Origin: Xenoacremonium recifei
Taxonomy: Eukaryota; Ascomycota; Sordariomycetes; Hypocreales; Nectriaceae
DNA: 64,000 nucleotides
Assembly (NCBI GenBank): GCA_012184525.1
Contig: WOFQ01000011.1
Coordinates: 1-64,000 of the forward strand
Direction: 5' to 3'
This document shows, in pieces, positions 44,668 to 54,524 of the stretch (position 1 is the first letter of the stretch; each line of letters opens with the position of its first letter). Both the position numbers and the translations under genes were made by a program. The notes beneath the pieces are model-generated. The model had not been told where the DNA came from. It did not search any database and worked only from the letters and a program-made list of their open reading frames with translations.

Positions 44668-45055
44668 GACACCTTGTTAAAGTAGTAAGAGAATCACATG
44701 TTCCAGAACCCCTGACATTTCATCGACGAAGAGTTTTGTGGGTAGACTAAATGGCCGTTGCCTCCAACTTATAACTTACCAAAATTGAACATCGCCTTAC
44801 AGACATAGCCATCCCATCCAGCATTTCTTAACGCCTTAATCCGATCGTCTTCCTTCCATATACTCTTCGCATTTTCGCCTGTCATGTGCCCATCATATTC
44901 CGATTAGACGGGTTTGGTGGCTACAGATCACCGTCGTAGCTCCCACGTATCTGGTCCCTCTGGACCTAATCCCCGCTGTCTGAAGCGTAGCCAGAGGCAT
45001 TTGTCTTTGGCATGTCCTTGCCCACGAGAATCCTGACAAGACTGGCCGCTCTTGG
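44668..45055. other. Convergent intergenic region
   Basis: About 390 bp between the FAD oxidoreductase stop and the stop of the first DUF5672 gene. It marks the apparent end of the catabolic cluster. I see no coding signal. Confidence 0.65.
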
Positions 45056-46314
45056 TCAATTCTTCTCGCGGTCCTCTGGATGGAAGAGACCCGATGTCGT
45101 TAGAGGTAACGATGGTGTGAATGCGAGAGGAATCAGGCCCGGTTTTGGCGGTTGTATGGTATCATCCACGCGAACTTGAGTGTGTTGGTTCGCAGCTTTC
45201 TCAGATACAGACGATGTCTCCAGTGGACCTTGAGCACTTGCGGGGATATCTTCAGGGCATCTCTCTCTTTCAAGCTTCATATCCATAATCATGGTCAGCT
45301 CTGGGCAGTACTCGAGGATTTGCTTGCGTCTGTCCTGGTCGCTCCATACTGAGGCGTCAAGATTGGAACCAGATCCGCGGATATGGTAACCCATGGGTCT
45401 CTGTGCTAGAGTATTATCTACCACAGGCTCGATCGTCGCTAGTTCCGGACTGTCTGCGTCATTGGGGAGAAGCTTGAATCGTTTCATGAACCAAACGTCC
45501 TCTGGCTCCGTATCGTTGAACCGCTCCTGGAAACCTAGAACACGTCGAACGGCTGAGACTTTGCGGATTGATAACCCTCCAGTTCCAGCGAAGCCATCGC
45601 TCGCGAGACTGTATAGATATGAGCGTCGCACGTGGATCCCTGTAGTAAGGTAATATGCTCACCCTCCTAGACCAACCCAGCTCCAAGACAGCCAGTCATC
45701 GAGGCTCCTCTCTGAGTTGGCACAGAGAATGCTGTCTGATTCAAATTTGAAAAGCCATTCTACCCCGGGCAACATGCGGTCGTAAAACGAGATGTTGGTC
45801 AGTAATCGGGATACGTCTTCCTTGTGACGAACCTGCCAAGGTGGAGGCAATACAGTCAGGTTTATCTTGCCATTTTCTTGATAATGCTTGATCGAATGCG
45901 CTCTCCTTAGCATCACGACACTGTATGGGGAGCCGATGAAGAGGAAGGGCCAGTCTGGAGGCGAAACCGAGATCATGTGCAAAACAAGGGGTACGAGGTG
46001 AGGTAGGGGACGAGGCTCGATAACCAGGGCAAGCTTGGATTCGTTGTATCTGGACCGAGGGCTATGGTTGGGACCCCAATTGACAACGATGCCTGGGATT
46101 CTTCGTCTCGCTCCCTTGATTCCGGAAGAGACCTGGGCTTCGAGCAACGGCCTATATACAGGTGCGATGCGGGCCGTCCACCATCTGTTCTTATTCGTTA
46201 GTGTAATGAAAATGGTAGATGGTATAGAGGGCCGTACACCAATACTAGAGAGATGAAGAGAATGAGGCGGAGTTTTGTGACGGCGAAGATGCCACCTACG
46301 TTTGACAGTGTCAT
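45056..46314 (-). CDS. DUF5672 glycosyltransferase-like type II membrane protein (paralogue A)
   Basis: Three exons, complement(45056-45608, 45663-46184, 46238-46314), encode 383 aa. The introns are 54 and 53 bp; the upstream one has a perfect CACTAACGA branch. Exon 1 supplies a short N-terminus and a signal anchor (TKLRLILFISLVLV), placing the rest in the lumen. The body reads KLALVIEPRPLPHLVPLVLH, EWLFKFESDSILCANSERSL, DDWLSWSWVGL and GTGGLSIRKVSAVRRVL. It aligns block for block with the neighbouring paralogue, including equal spacing across the intron between WVG and GGLS, which supports the splice. It is about 35 residues shorter than B in the middle and has a C-terminal tail of about 70 residues that B lacks. 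DUF5672 proteins are thought to be glycosyltransferases by fold and context; the substrate is unknown. Confidence 0.87.
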
Positions 46315-46682
46315 GGCGTTGGAAAAGGGGCAGTCTCAACTCATTGGCTAAATTGGAATGACCAGCTGCGTGGTAATTGGAGGATGAGAGAAGAAGATGA
46401 AGGAAGAGAATTTTTGAGAGGCTTGACAGAAGTCGATCGAACTGGGGCTTGGCGCTGTGAGGTCAGAAAGGAAGGAGCAGACATGACGCAATATGAGAGT
46501 CGCTCTTTCCTCCGAACTTCATAATGCACTCCCACCACGAACAGGCCACGTGAGACGATCTATGTCTGACAAATTACAGCTTATGGATGTCACCGTTCAA
46601 GTTGTTTGCTCTACACCAACGCCAAACCTAGACTGACCAAGGACTAAGGCATGGAATCCTCGGCAAAGCTCCCAGCGCCATC
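46315..46682. promoter_or_regulatory. Bidirectional promoter of the two DUF5672 genes
   Basis: 368 bp between the divergent start codons. It should drive both genes, and co-expression would be expected. I see no clear TATA box or repeated element. Confidence 0.55.
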
Positions 46683-47746
46683 ATGAAGAGCTTGAGCGAA
46701 GGTCGATATTTTGTTTCCCGGCCAAGAAAACCTCTCTGGGCCATACTTATCCTTTTGTAAGTCAAACACGACTACCCACTGACTTCAACAAATCTGACTA
46801 TCCCAGGATACTTGCCATGCCCATCACATGGTCCCTCCACCGTCTTCATCTCCATCTCCCAGCCATCTCCCTCGAATACCCTACCCCCGAATTCAACACC
46901 TCCAAAGTCGCCCTCCTCATCGAAAACCGCCCCAACCCGATCCTCGCACCCCTGATGCTGCACTTCATGGCCGCCGTGCCCCCCGACTGGCGCTTCCGCT
47001 TCATGGGCTCGGATGAGTCCCTCGCCGCCATCAACCGCTCCTACGCCATCCGCCAGAAGGTTCGCGACGGCAAGCTCGACTTGACGCCCATCCCGCCCGA
47101 CATGAGCACCGCTGGTCAGGAGGCCATCAGCCGCTTCCTGACTACGCTACGTCTGTATGAGGAGGTTTTGCGCCCGGCTGAGTGGCTGCTCATCTTTCAG
47201 ACTGACTCGGCTGTCTGCGCAAACAGTCGTCTCACTGTTGACGACTTTCTGGAGTATGACTGGGTCGGCGCCCCGTGGAATCCGCATGCGCGATGGGGTG
47301 GAAATGGGGGTCTGTCGTTGCGACGTGTGAGCGCCATTGTCGATGTGTTGCGCAACCAGCGGCGGGCACCGGACTCGGAGCCCGAGGACGTATGGCTGAC
47401 GGAGCGGCTGGGACATCACCCACGCGCGAATGTAGCCAACGGGTCAGTCTCGTTGACGTTCTCCGGGGAGATCAATAGCGGGCCGTGGACGCAGGTGTTC
47501 GAGGTAGATGATCCGTTGGAGGCGGCAGCAAGGGGGGAGTATGTGAAGGAGCTTGATGCGTGGAGAGAGGGCTTCTATGAACCCCTGGGTTATCATACGG
47601 GAGGAAGCGGGATATGGATGCATAGCCCGATCTGGGGCACGCCAGAGCTTAGGGGACACATATATAAATACTGTCCTGAGGTGAAGATGACGGTGGCGAT
47701 GGATGTGGCCAAGTATGTACCTGGAAACTGTGGTGCAGTGTGGTAG
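46683..47746 (+). CDS. DUF5672 glycosyltransferase-like type II membrane protein (paralogue B)
   Basis: Exons 46683-46756 and 46807-47746 encode 337 aa. The 50-bp intron (GTAAGT...CCCAG) lies inside the signal anchor and restores KPLWAILILLILAMPITW. The basic residues before the anchor (RPRK) suit a cytosolic tail and lumenal catalytic part, probably Golgi. The body has SKVALLIENRPNPILAPLML, PAEWLLIFQTDSAVCANSRL, VDDFLEYDWVGAPWNPHARW and GGNGGLSLRRVSAIVDVLR, then PEDVWLTERLG, all typical of DUF5672. FQTDS could carry the metal-binding acidic residue expected in a glycosyltransferase; this is inference. The ATG is the first in frame with the anchor. Paralogous to the gene divergently transcribed from the same promoter. 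Confidence 0.9.
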
Positions 47747-47959
47747 AAAGACACTGGGGTATCTTGCTATGTAAGGGAAATTGAAGAGCGAGCCTTAGGT
47801 ATTCTGAACAGTGTACAACCCATTTCTGGGCAAGTGTTATTAACATTAAACCACATAAGCACAACTCCAGCACGATATCAAAGACATTATTACATGATGC
47901 AACTTTTCCCTTCCCCATAACCCCAGCTCACACAAACACACACTCAATCCCACCAACCC

Positions 47960-49759
47960 CTATGCACCAACAGCCTGCCCAACAATGCCCGCCAACTCGC
48001 CAAACAGAATGCCCTTGAACACATTCTCCCCCATATTCTGCGTCCACGCCCCCGCATCCCTCAACCTCCCCCTCCACGCCTCACGCTGCTCCTCGCCCAA
48101 CTCCTCCCACGTGCTCCCCGGGCCATGCGCCTTGGGATCATGCACATCGAGCTTCAGCTCCGGCTGCGCCTCGTCTTCCCAGACCACGAGCGTCTCGCCC
48201 GCGGCCGGAGCCTCGACGCGGCCCAGCTTGGCGAGGAATTCGTGCGCGAGGAACGCGGCGGGCGGGTGGGCTGGGTCGCGCAGTGTGCCGTGCCAGGAGG
48301 GGACGAACTTGGAGGCGCCCAGGATGGGGCGGCTGCCGCCGTAGATTTCGAGGATGGATTGGCCGATTACGGCGAGGATGAGCACCGTGAGGCTGAGGAA
48401 GATGATGACGGGGCGGCGGGATGGACCGCGAGGCTTGAGTGCTGTGATGTAGCGGACGGGTCGTGGGGGACCCTTCTTGTTGCGCGGTGCGCGGTCGATG
48501 TGTTTCTTCAGGGGGATGCTATGCACGGCGACGGTCTTCTGGAGCGAGATGCTCGCGAGCTTGATGAACTGCTGGCGCACGTGCGTCTTGGGAGTCACAA
48601 AGGTCGAGAAGGCCAGGCCGGTGATGTTGTCTGAGCCGTGGGCGCCCTTGAGCGTGGTCAGGGGGAAGAGGTTGGCGAGAAGATCGATGGTGCTGCCTGA
48701 GCTGTGGTCGAGGCTGTAGAGAGAGACGCTCGAGTCATGGGCTGCGATGGCGACAATGAATTGCGTGTCGCCTACAGAGGCTGTCGCGGACGTTGGGGGG
48801 TTCAAGTTGGCCACAGCCAGCGCCGTCGCTGAGATCTTGCCTGGTATCCGCGCGTTGACGGCCACGCGCGCATTCTCGTTGCCCGGGGTTGGAAGTCGGA
48901 GGCCCTGGATAAGCACACCACTGCGCTTGGGCAGGTTGGAGACAGCGAGCAGGAAGAAGGGCGTCAGGTAGCGGATGGACCGAAACGAGGGCCGCTCCGC
49001 GTCATCGGGCATGGTGTACACGAGCTGCGGATCGCTGTTCTCCTTGCCGATGTCGATGAGATACAGCTCGTGCTTGTGGCAGTACGCAACCTGGAACTCA
49101 TTCTCGCCCGTCCGCACAATGTCCAGATCCTCCGCCTCCCTCGGCAGCTCCATGACACCCCGCGACTTCATGCCCGCCGTCTCAAACACCGCCAACTGCG
49201 GCTCCTTGCCCATGGCCGTCGCCGCCGCGCCCATCGATCCCGCGATGCGCAACAGCCGCTGATACGTGTCCGGCTCGGGGTCCGTGAAGAGCGATGCGCG
49301 CGCCACCTCGGCGATCTTGACGTCCGCGACCTTGGCTCCCGTAGAGGCGCGGGCCTTGGACTGCTCGATGCTGAGCGCGCGCAGGTGCTCGTTCTTGCCC
49401 TTGGCGATGCTGGCCGGGCTCGAGTTGACGCCGGCGTAGAGCACCGACGCCTTGCCCTTGCGGCCGCCCATGGCGAGGGACATGACGCTGTCTTCGTCGC
49501 GGGAGAGGTCGAGTTCGCCGGCAACGCGGAGCTCGTCTTGCGATGCGGTTTCGAGGACGGTCTAGAGAAGAGGCGCGTTAGTTAGGGAGGGAACTGCATA
49601 GAAGAGGTCGAGAACACGAACGATCTTGTTGCCCACGCCTGAACGTCCTGCGCCGCCGCCGCCGCCTACCACCAGGCGATTCGCATCCTCAGGGTCGAAG
49701 TCGACGGCATACAGCGGGTAGTCGAGCTCGACACTTGCGCGGGGGAATGGCAGAGCCAT
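47960..49759 (-). CDS. SEC12: SEC12-type guanine nucleotide-exchange factor for Sar1
   Basis: Two exons, complement(47960-49561, 49622-49759), encode 579 aa. The 60-bp intron (GTTCGT...TCTAG, branch CTAACTAAC) joins GVGNKI to TVLETASQDELRVAGELDLS. The N-terminus MALPFPRASVELDYPLYAVD is followed by RLVVGGGGGAGRSGVGNKI (residues 28-46), the glycine-rich loop that in Sec12 proteins binds potassium and acts on Sar1. The body is a divergent WD40 propeller (QVAYCHKHELYLIDIG, HDSSVSLYSLD, DNITGLAFSTF). A single membrane segment lies near residues 425-450 (PVIIFLSLTVLILAVIGQSI), and a lumenal tail follows. Role in the family: ER membrane GEF that starts COPII coat assembly. The short lumenal tail is usual in filamentous fungi. 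Confidence 0.92.
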
Positions 49760-50639
49760 GACGGGCAGCTTTCCTGTAATGACTGCAATGTTGCGACGAC
49801 AAAACAAGCCACGGCACTGACCAATTCGCTGAGGGAGCGTGCGATTGTTGGGTTGAAAGTCCGTCCGGGATCGTTGCTTGAAGGCCAGATGTTCAGTCAG
49901 CGATCTTCTCTGGTTGGCTAAAATGACGTTGATGATGGAGTGCCTTCCCGATTGGGGAAGCTCTAGCTCTCAAGCCACAGTGTGGCGCGTGGCTTGGCTG
50001 TGTCGATCTTAGGGGCTTCCACCATCGCTTCTCCAAGGAGCATCCCAGAACGTCAGAGACGTCCTGGTCTGACGAGCCGAAAATTCGTATTTCTCTTGAT
50101 ATGATGCGAATGGAACGAGACCACTTGTTTATGAAACTTCTTCATTGTTCTGTCGTTGTGCGGACCACCACTACTGCACAGCCAAGCCGCCCCTTAATGC
50201 CAACCCAAAGCACCTGGCTCTGTAGCGCCAATCAAGCTTCAACACCACATGTCGCTATACACTCGCTGTTGTGACATTCTAACGGCGTGTTATACGATCA
50301 GATGGTGCTCTCTCAGCCCTCCCGCGGTACTCCATGTGAGGTTAACAAAACAGATCATGTGACCATCAGTCGCTGCAGGCTGAGCCGCAATGTTTCTCCT
50401 TTGAGCCTCGAACAACGACACTTCTTCACAAACGGCCCGTTCTCCCCACGCGACTCCATCACGAGCGAGACAAGCCATGAGGACTTTGTTCATAACTTTG
50501 TGCTAGATAATGGCCAACTGGAATGCCGCAGTGTCGCTTACGACCCTCGTGTGATTGCGCATAACTAAAGCAGACTTAAAGAACGATGTGGATGATGTAC
50601 CTTGCAGAAGAATATATCCAATTCCTTTCCCAGACAAGC
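49760..50639. other. Intergenic region between SEC12 and the aldehyde dehydrogenase
   Basis: About 880 bp holding the SEC12 promoter and the ALDH 3' UTR, since both genes run on the minus strand. A 93-codon frame at 50287-50568 (+) has no recognisable domain. Confidence 0.6.
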
Positions 50640-52297
50640 CTAGCCATCTGTCAAGTTTACATGCACCGCCTTGATGCTATAATAACTCCTCAAACCCTCC
50701 TCGCCCAACTCCCTGCCCAACCCGCTCTCCTTTATCCCTCCAAAAGGCACTCTTACATCTGCATCATTACTGCTATTCACCCACACCATACCCGCCTGTA
50801 GCTCTCTCGCCATTCGGTGCGCTCTTGACAGGTTCTGCGTGAAGACCGCCCCTGCAAGCCCATATCGTGTCCCGTTGGCCAGTGCCAACGCCTCTTCCTC
50901 TGTGCGGAACTTGACCACTGCGGCACAGGGCCCGAAGATTTCTTCTCTGAAGACGGGCATTGAGGGTGTGACGTTGGTGAAAATGGTGGGCGGGACGAAG
51001 AAGCCTTTGGCGGGGAGGGGAGAGGGTGGTTGGTAGACGCTTGCGCCGGATGAGGTTGCGCTGGAGATATAGGAGAGTATGCGGTCTCGTTGCGGTGCGG
51101 TGATCTGCGGCCCCTGAAATGTATTTGCTTCAAATGGGTCACCAATGATGGATGCCTTTTCCGTGTATTCCTTGAATCTTTCAACGAAAGCGTCGTAAAT
51201 TCCTTCTTGGACGAGCAGCCGTGAGGTTGCTGTGCAGATCTGCCCCTGATTCTCCATAATCCCGACGTGAGCCCATCGCACGGTCTGTTCGAGGTTCGCA
51301 TCATCGAAGACTATGAGAGGCGACTTGCCTCCTGTCTCCAGAGTGATGGCTTTCATAGAGGCCGCCGCCATCTTCATGATTTCCTTGCCAGTCGCCGTAC
51401 TTCCCGTAAAAGCAATCTTGTCGACGCCCTCATGCAGCGCCAAGGCAGCGCCGGCCTCACGGCCTGTCCCATTAATGATATTGATGACCCCTGGCGGGAA
51501 ACCAGCCTCCCGGATCAGGCGAGCCACGTACAAAATCGACAGGGGCGTCTGCTCAGCTGGTTTGAGAACAACAGTGCATCCACAACAAAGAGCCGCCCCA
51601 AGCTTCCAGGCAGCCATCATTAGGGGATAGTTCCAGGGAATGATTTGCCCACACACTCCCATGGGTTGCTTGAGAGTGTACGCCAGCTTCGACGGTCCCA
51701 CGTCAATGACCTTACCAAAGTTTTTGTCGGCAAAGCCAGCATAGTACCGCAGAACCTCTGCAAAGTGCGGCACCTCAACGTCCCGAGACGCTGAATACGG
51801 CTTTCCATTGTCAAGTGTCTCGATCGTGGCTACTGTTTCAAGCTCCTTGTCTACGAGATCGGCTAGCCGATTCATTAGATGCGCGCGGTCAGTCCCAGAC
51901 AACAACTTCCAGGATTCATGCTCGAGAGCATTCCGTGCCGCTGTAACAGCTTTGTCAACGTCGACCTCGTCCGCTGCAAAGACGGAGCAGATCTCCTCCT
52001 CCGTGCTACACGCGCTTAGCCAGGGTGCTGTCTGGTCGCGGGCAAAATTCAAACATACTACGGATTTACCGTCACAATAGTCCGGCCGTTGCTGCTCTCC
52101 ACAAACTCGTTATTCACGAAAAGGCCCAGCGGCTGGCTCCATGATCTGCCGTTCGGGGCCTTGAGCTCAGCGTGCAGCTGGGCCATCCGGCGCGACGTGT
52201 AGCTCAAGGAGCGAGTGGAGATACCCGGATGAGGGCAGTGTCGGCCCAGGCCCGTCACGAGACGCCGCTGGAGGAGGGGCATAGCCATGACTAGCAC
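50640..52297 (-). CDS. NAD(P)-dependent aldehyde dehydrogenase, ALDH class 1/2 type, with presequence
   Basis: Two exons, complement(50640-52005, 52062-52297), encode 533 aa. The 56-bp intron (GTAGTA...GTGTAG) joins TIVTVNP to TEEEICSVFAADEVDVDKAV. Signatures are complete: IPWNYPLMMAAWKLGAAL, FTGSTATGKEIM, catalytic Glu302 in LETGGKSP and nucleophile Cys336 in NQGQICTATSR. Their 34-residue spacing equals that of class 2 ALDH. EEIFGPCAAVVKF and PFGGIKESGLGRELGEEGL near the end complete the fold. The first 37 residues are basic with no acidic residue (LLQRRLVTGLGRH, STRSLSYTSRR), a likely mitochondrial presequence. An internal Met38 (MAQLHAELKAPNG) gives a cytosolic-length enzyme. It could oxidise aldehydes produced by amine oxidation, but it is 6 kb from the oxidase and lacks the cluster element. 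Confidence 0.95.
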
Positions 52298-54524
52298 CTG
52301 GAAGCCCCGGAAGCCTCACTTGTCGAATGGGAGGGAGGCCTACGGCCACGCAAGCAGGGAGTGACAATCGTGGGGGACGGCTATTGGAGGGCGTATCCCA
52401 ATAGGAGGATCCCTAGCGTTGTTGTCTCGATGCCAGCTGTGACGACTGTCTGATTCTTTGGTCCGCCACTTGATCGGGCAGGATGGAAGCAGGGCGGTTT
52501 GAGATATGCGCGTTGAGCCGGAAATGGGAGTAGTGGAAATGATGAATCAGACAGGGCGGTTTCGAGACCACCGCCTAAGCCATGGGATGGCGTCGTTGCT
52601 TTTGCTCGTGGACGGCCGAAGTGAGCTGTCGATGTAAGAGGGGTCCAGCTGCGAGCCAATTGAGGCAATTCCCGGAAGTATCGAGTCTGCCCCCACGAGA
52701 ATAGGCCGGTCACGCGGGCAGTGCCATCCACGTGCTAAAGGAAACGCCAGAGGGAGAAGTTGGGATTCAACGCCCACGATGATGTCGAATTTGCTGCTGC
52801 TAGGACTCAAGAGGATGCAGCTGGACGGTTTCGCGGGATGGCGCGTCCCGCTTTGTGGGGGTTCTCCTCGTTTGCCTTTGTGCCTCAGGTTTAATTTAAT
52901 GGATGGCAGCGGCTTGCCTCGGAATTACAATCAGCCACGGCTCCGGCTCCGACTTGTCTCTCCCACCTACATACACCATCACGATGCCTCATCTTGCTAC
53001 CTACCCGAAACGCCACGGCTGAAACAAAGGGCGGTCACAGAAATGCGGCCTGAAAACCTCGTGCCATGCAGCCGATCGCTTTGGGACGCATCGTTGGGCA
53101 TCAGCCGCTAAACAAGCTAAGCCTCGCCTCGCACACGACGGACGACGTGCTGCACGGCATGGAATTAGGGCCCTTCGTCTAAGCGCCAGCAGCTTGTCAC
53201 ATCTCAAGTCGGGGCGACTCAATCGCATGTCACGCAGCGGTTGAGGGGCCGGCTAGCACCCATCTGGATAGCACGAGATGCCCCCCCGATGGCCCCAATC
53301 TCGCCTCGCGCTCCGGACCAGCGAGTGCCTGCAGATCATCATGATGCCGATATGGAGTCGTTGGTCGCCGACCCGGCTGACAGCTCAACATCACGGCCTG
53401 GCCTAACCAACCGCGCTTTGCTCCCAACAGACGAGGGGGACCGTCCCAGGCTCGGGCATGACAAAAACCCCCCCTATCCTAGTCCTGCTCGACCTAACGG
53501 CAACTTGTCTCGGAACCTTGCCCGCTTTCAGCGTGGTGGCAATCCCGTCCTCAATCAGAGATAGCCTCCCCCCGTGATAGGGGAAAGCTCACAACACGAC
53601 CCGAACCGCCCTCTCGCCCGGTCCCGTACAGTACAATCCGAGTTGCCTGGAATCCAATCTGGTATCTCTATTTCCCCCTAGGCCTGAGAGCGAGTAGACA
53701 AATGCAGAAAATCAAATAACAAAACAAAGTATGGCCGTTGTTGCGGCCAGCATGAACCACGCAGATTCGGTATCATCCAGCAACCTCCAAAACACCCTGT
53801 TCCCTCGCCCATAACTTTTTTTCTTTTCGGTCCTCGGTTGGCTGTATTGTATTGTTTGTTCCCTTTTCCTTGGTGTCTGTTTGCTGTCCCTTTCCCTTTG
53901 ACGCACGCGATTGCCCTTTTCCAGCCTCCAAAATTGTCCTAATCCTTTGGGTATGCCCTCGCACGAACGAACGAATGAATCGGTGGGTATCTGATGGTGT
54001 GATGAAACATGCAGCTCTGAGCTGCTCGAAACTCGAACTTCCTCCCTCTCCCCCTCTGCAAGTAAAAGACTCTGTCCGCCAGAGACGTAGCGTAGCTTCT
54101 GTAGTAGTGAGGATGATTGCTCGCCCGACTGGTGTACGGCCTCGCAGTATAGATGAACAAATACACACACAAAGGAAAGAAAAAGCAGAAACACACCGTT
54201 CCCCCACCAAGGCACACGCTCCTGTTTAATGCAACAACGTCCAACTCCGTGACATCAAGCAGTCAGTCAACAAAAACACCATAAAACAAGCAGAGTCGTT
54301 GGTCGCCCAACAGATGCGTCTTTCAAGTGCCCGCTGGCCCCTCCCGAAAAGCGAAATCCAAACCGCTCCGCCACCCAGTATTAGGAAGTCTTTAGGATAA
54401 GTCTGATAATTGTTAGAAGCATGAAATAGCTCGGCCATCATCAAGCTGCTTCCCAGCACAGCTATGATGCCATTGTTGATATCGTCGTGGGTGGGTTCCA
54501 ACATCGGCCCCCCTAAGTGCGTCT
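52298..54524. other. Intergenic region, no supported gene
   Basis: Contains the ALDH promoter and the 3' side of the bZIP gene. Frames such as 53241-53564 (+) and 53712-54215 (-) look like translated non-coding DNA. Runs of ACGAACGAACGAATGAA-like sequence occur near 53,963. Confidence 0.55.

Noticed and set aside
50640..52297. Including the aldehyde dehydrogenase in the oxoprolinase cluster
   Set aside because: Chemically tempting after an amine oxidase, but three unrelated genes lie between and its upstream region lacks the shared element.
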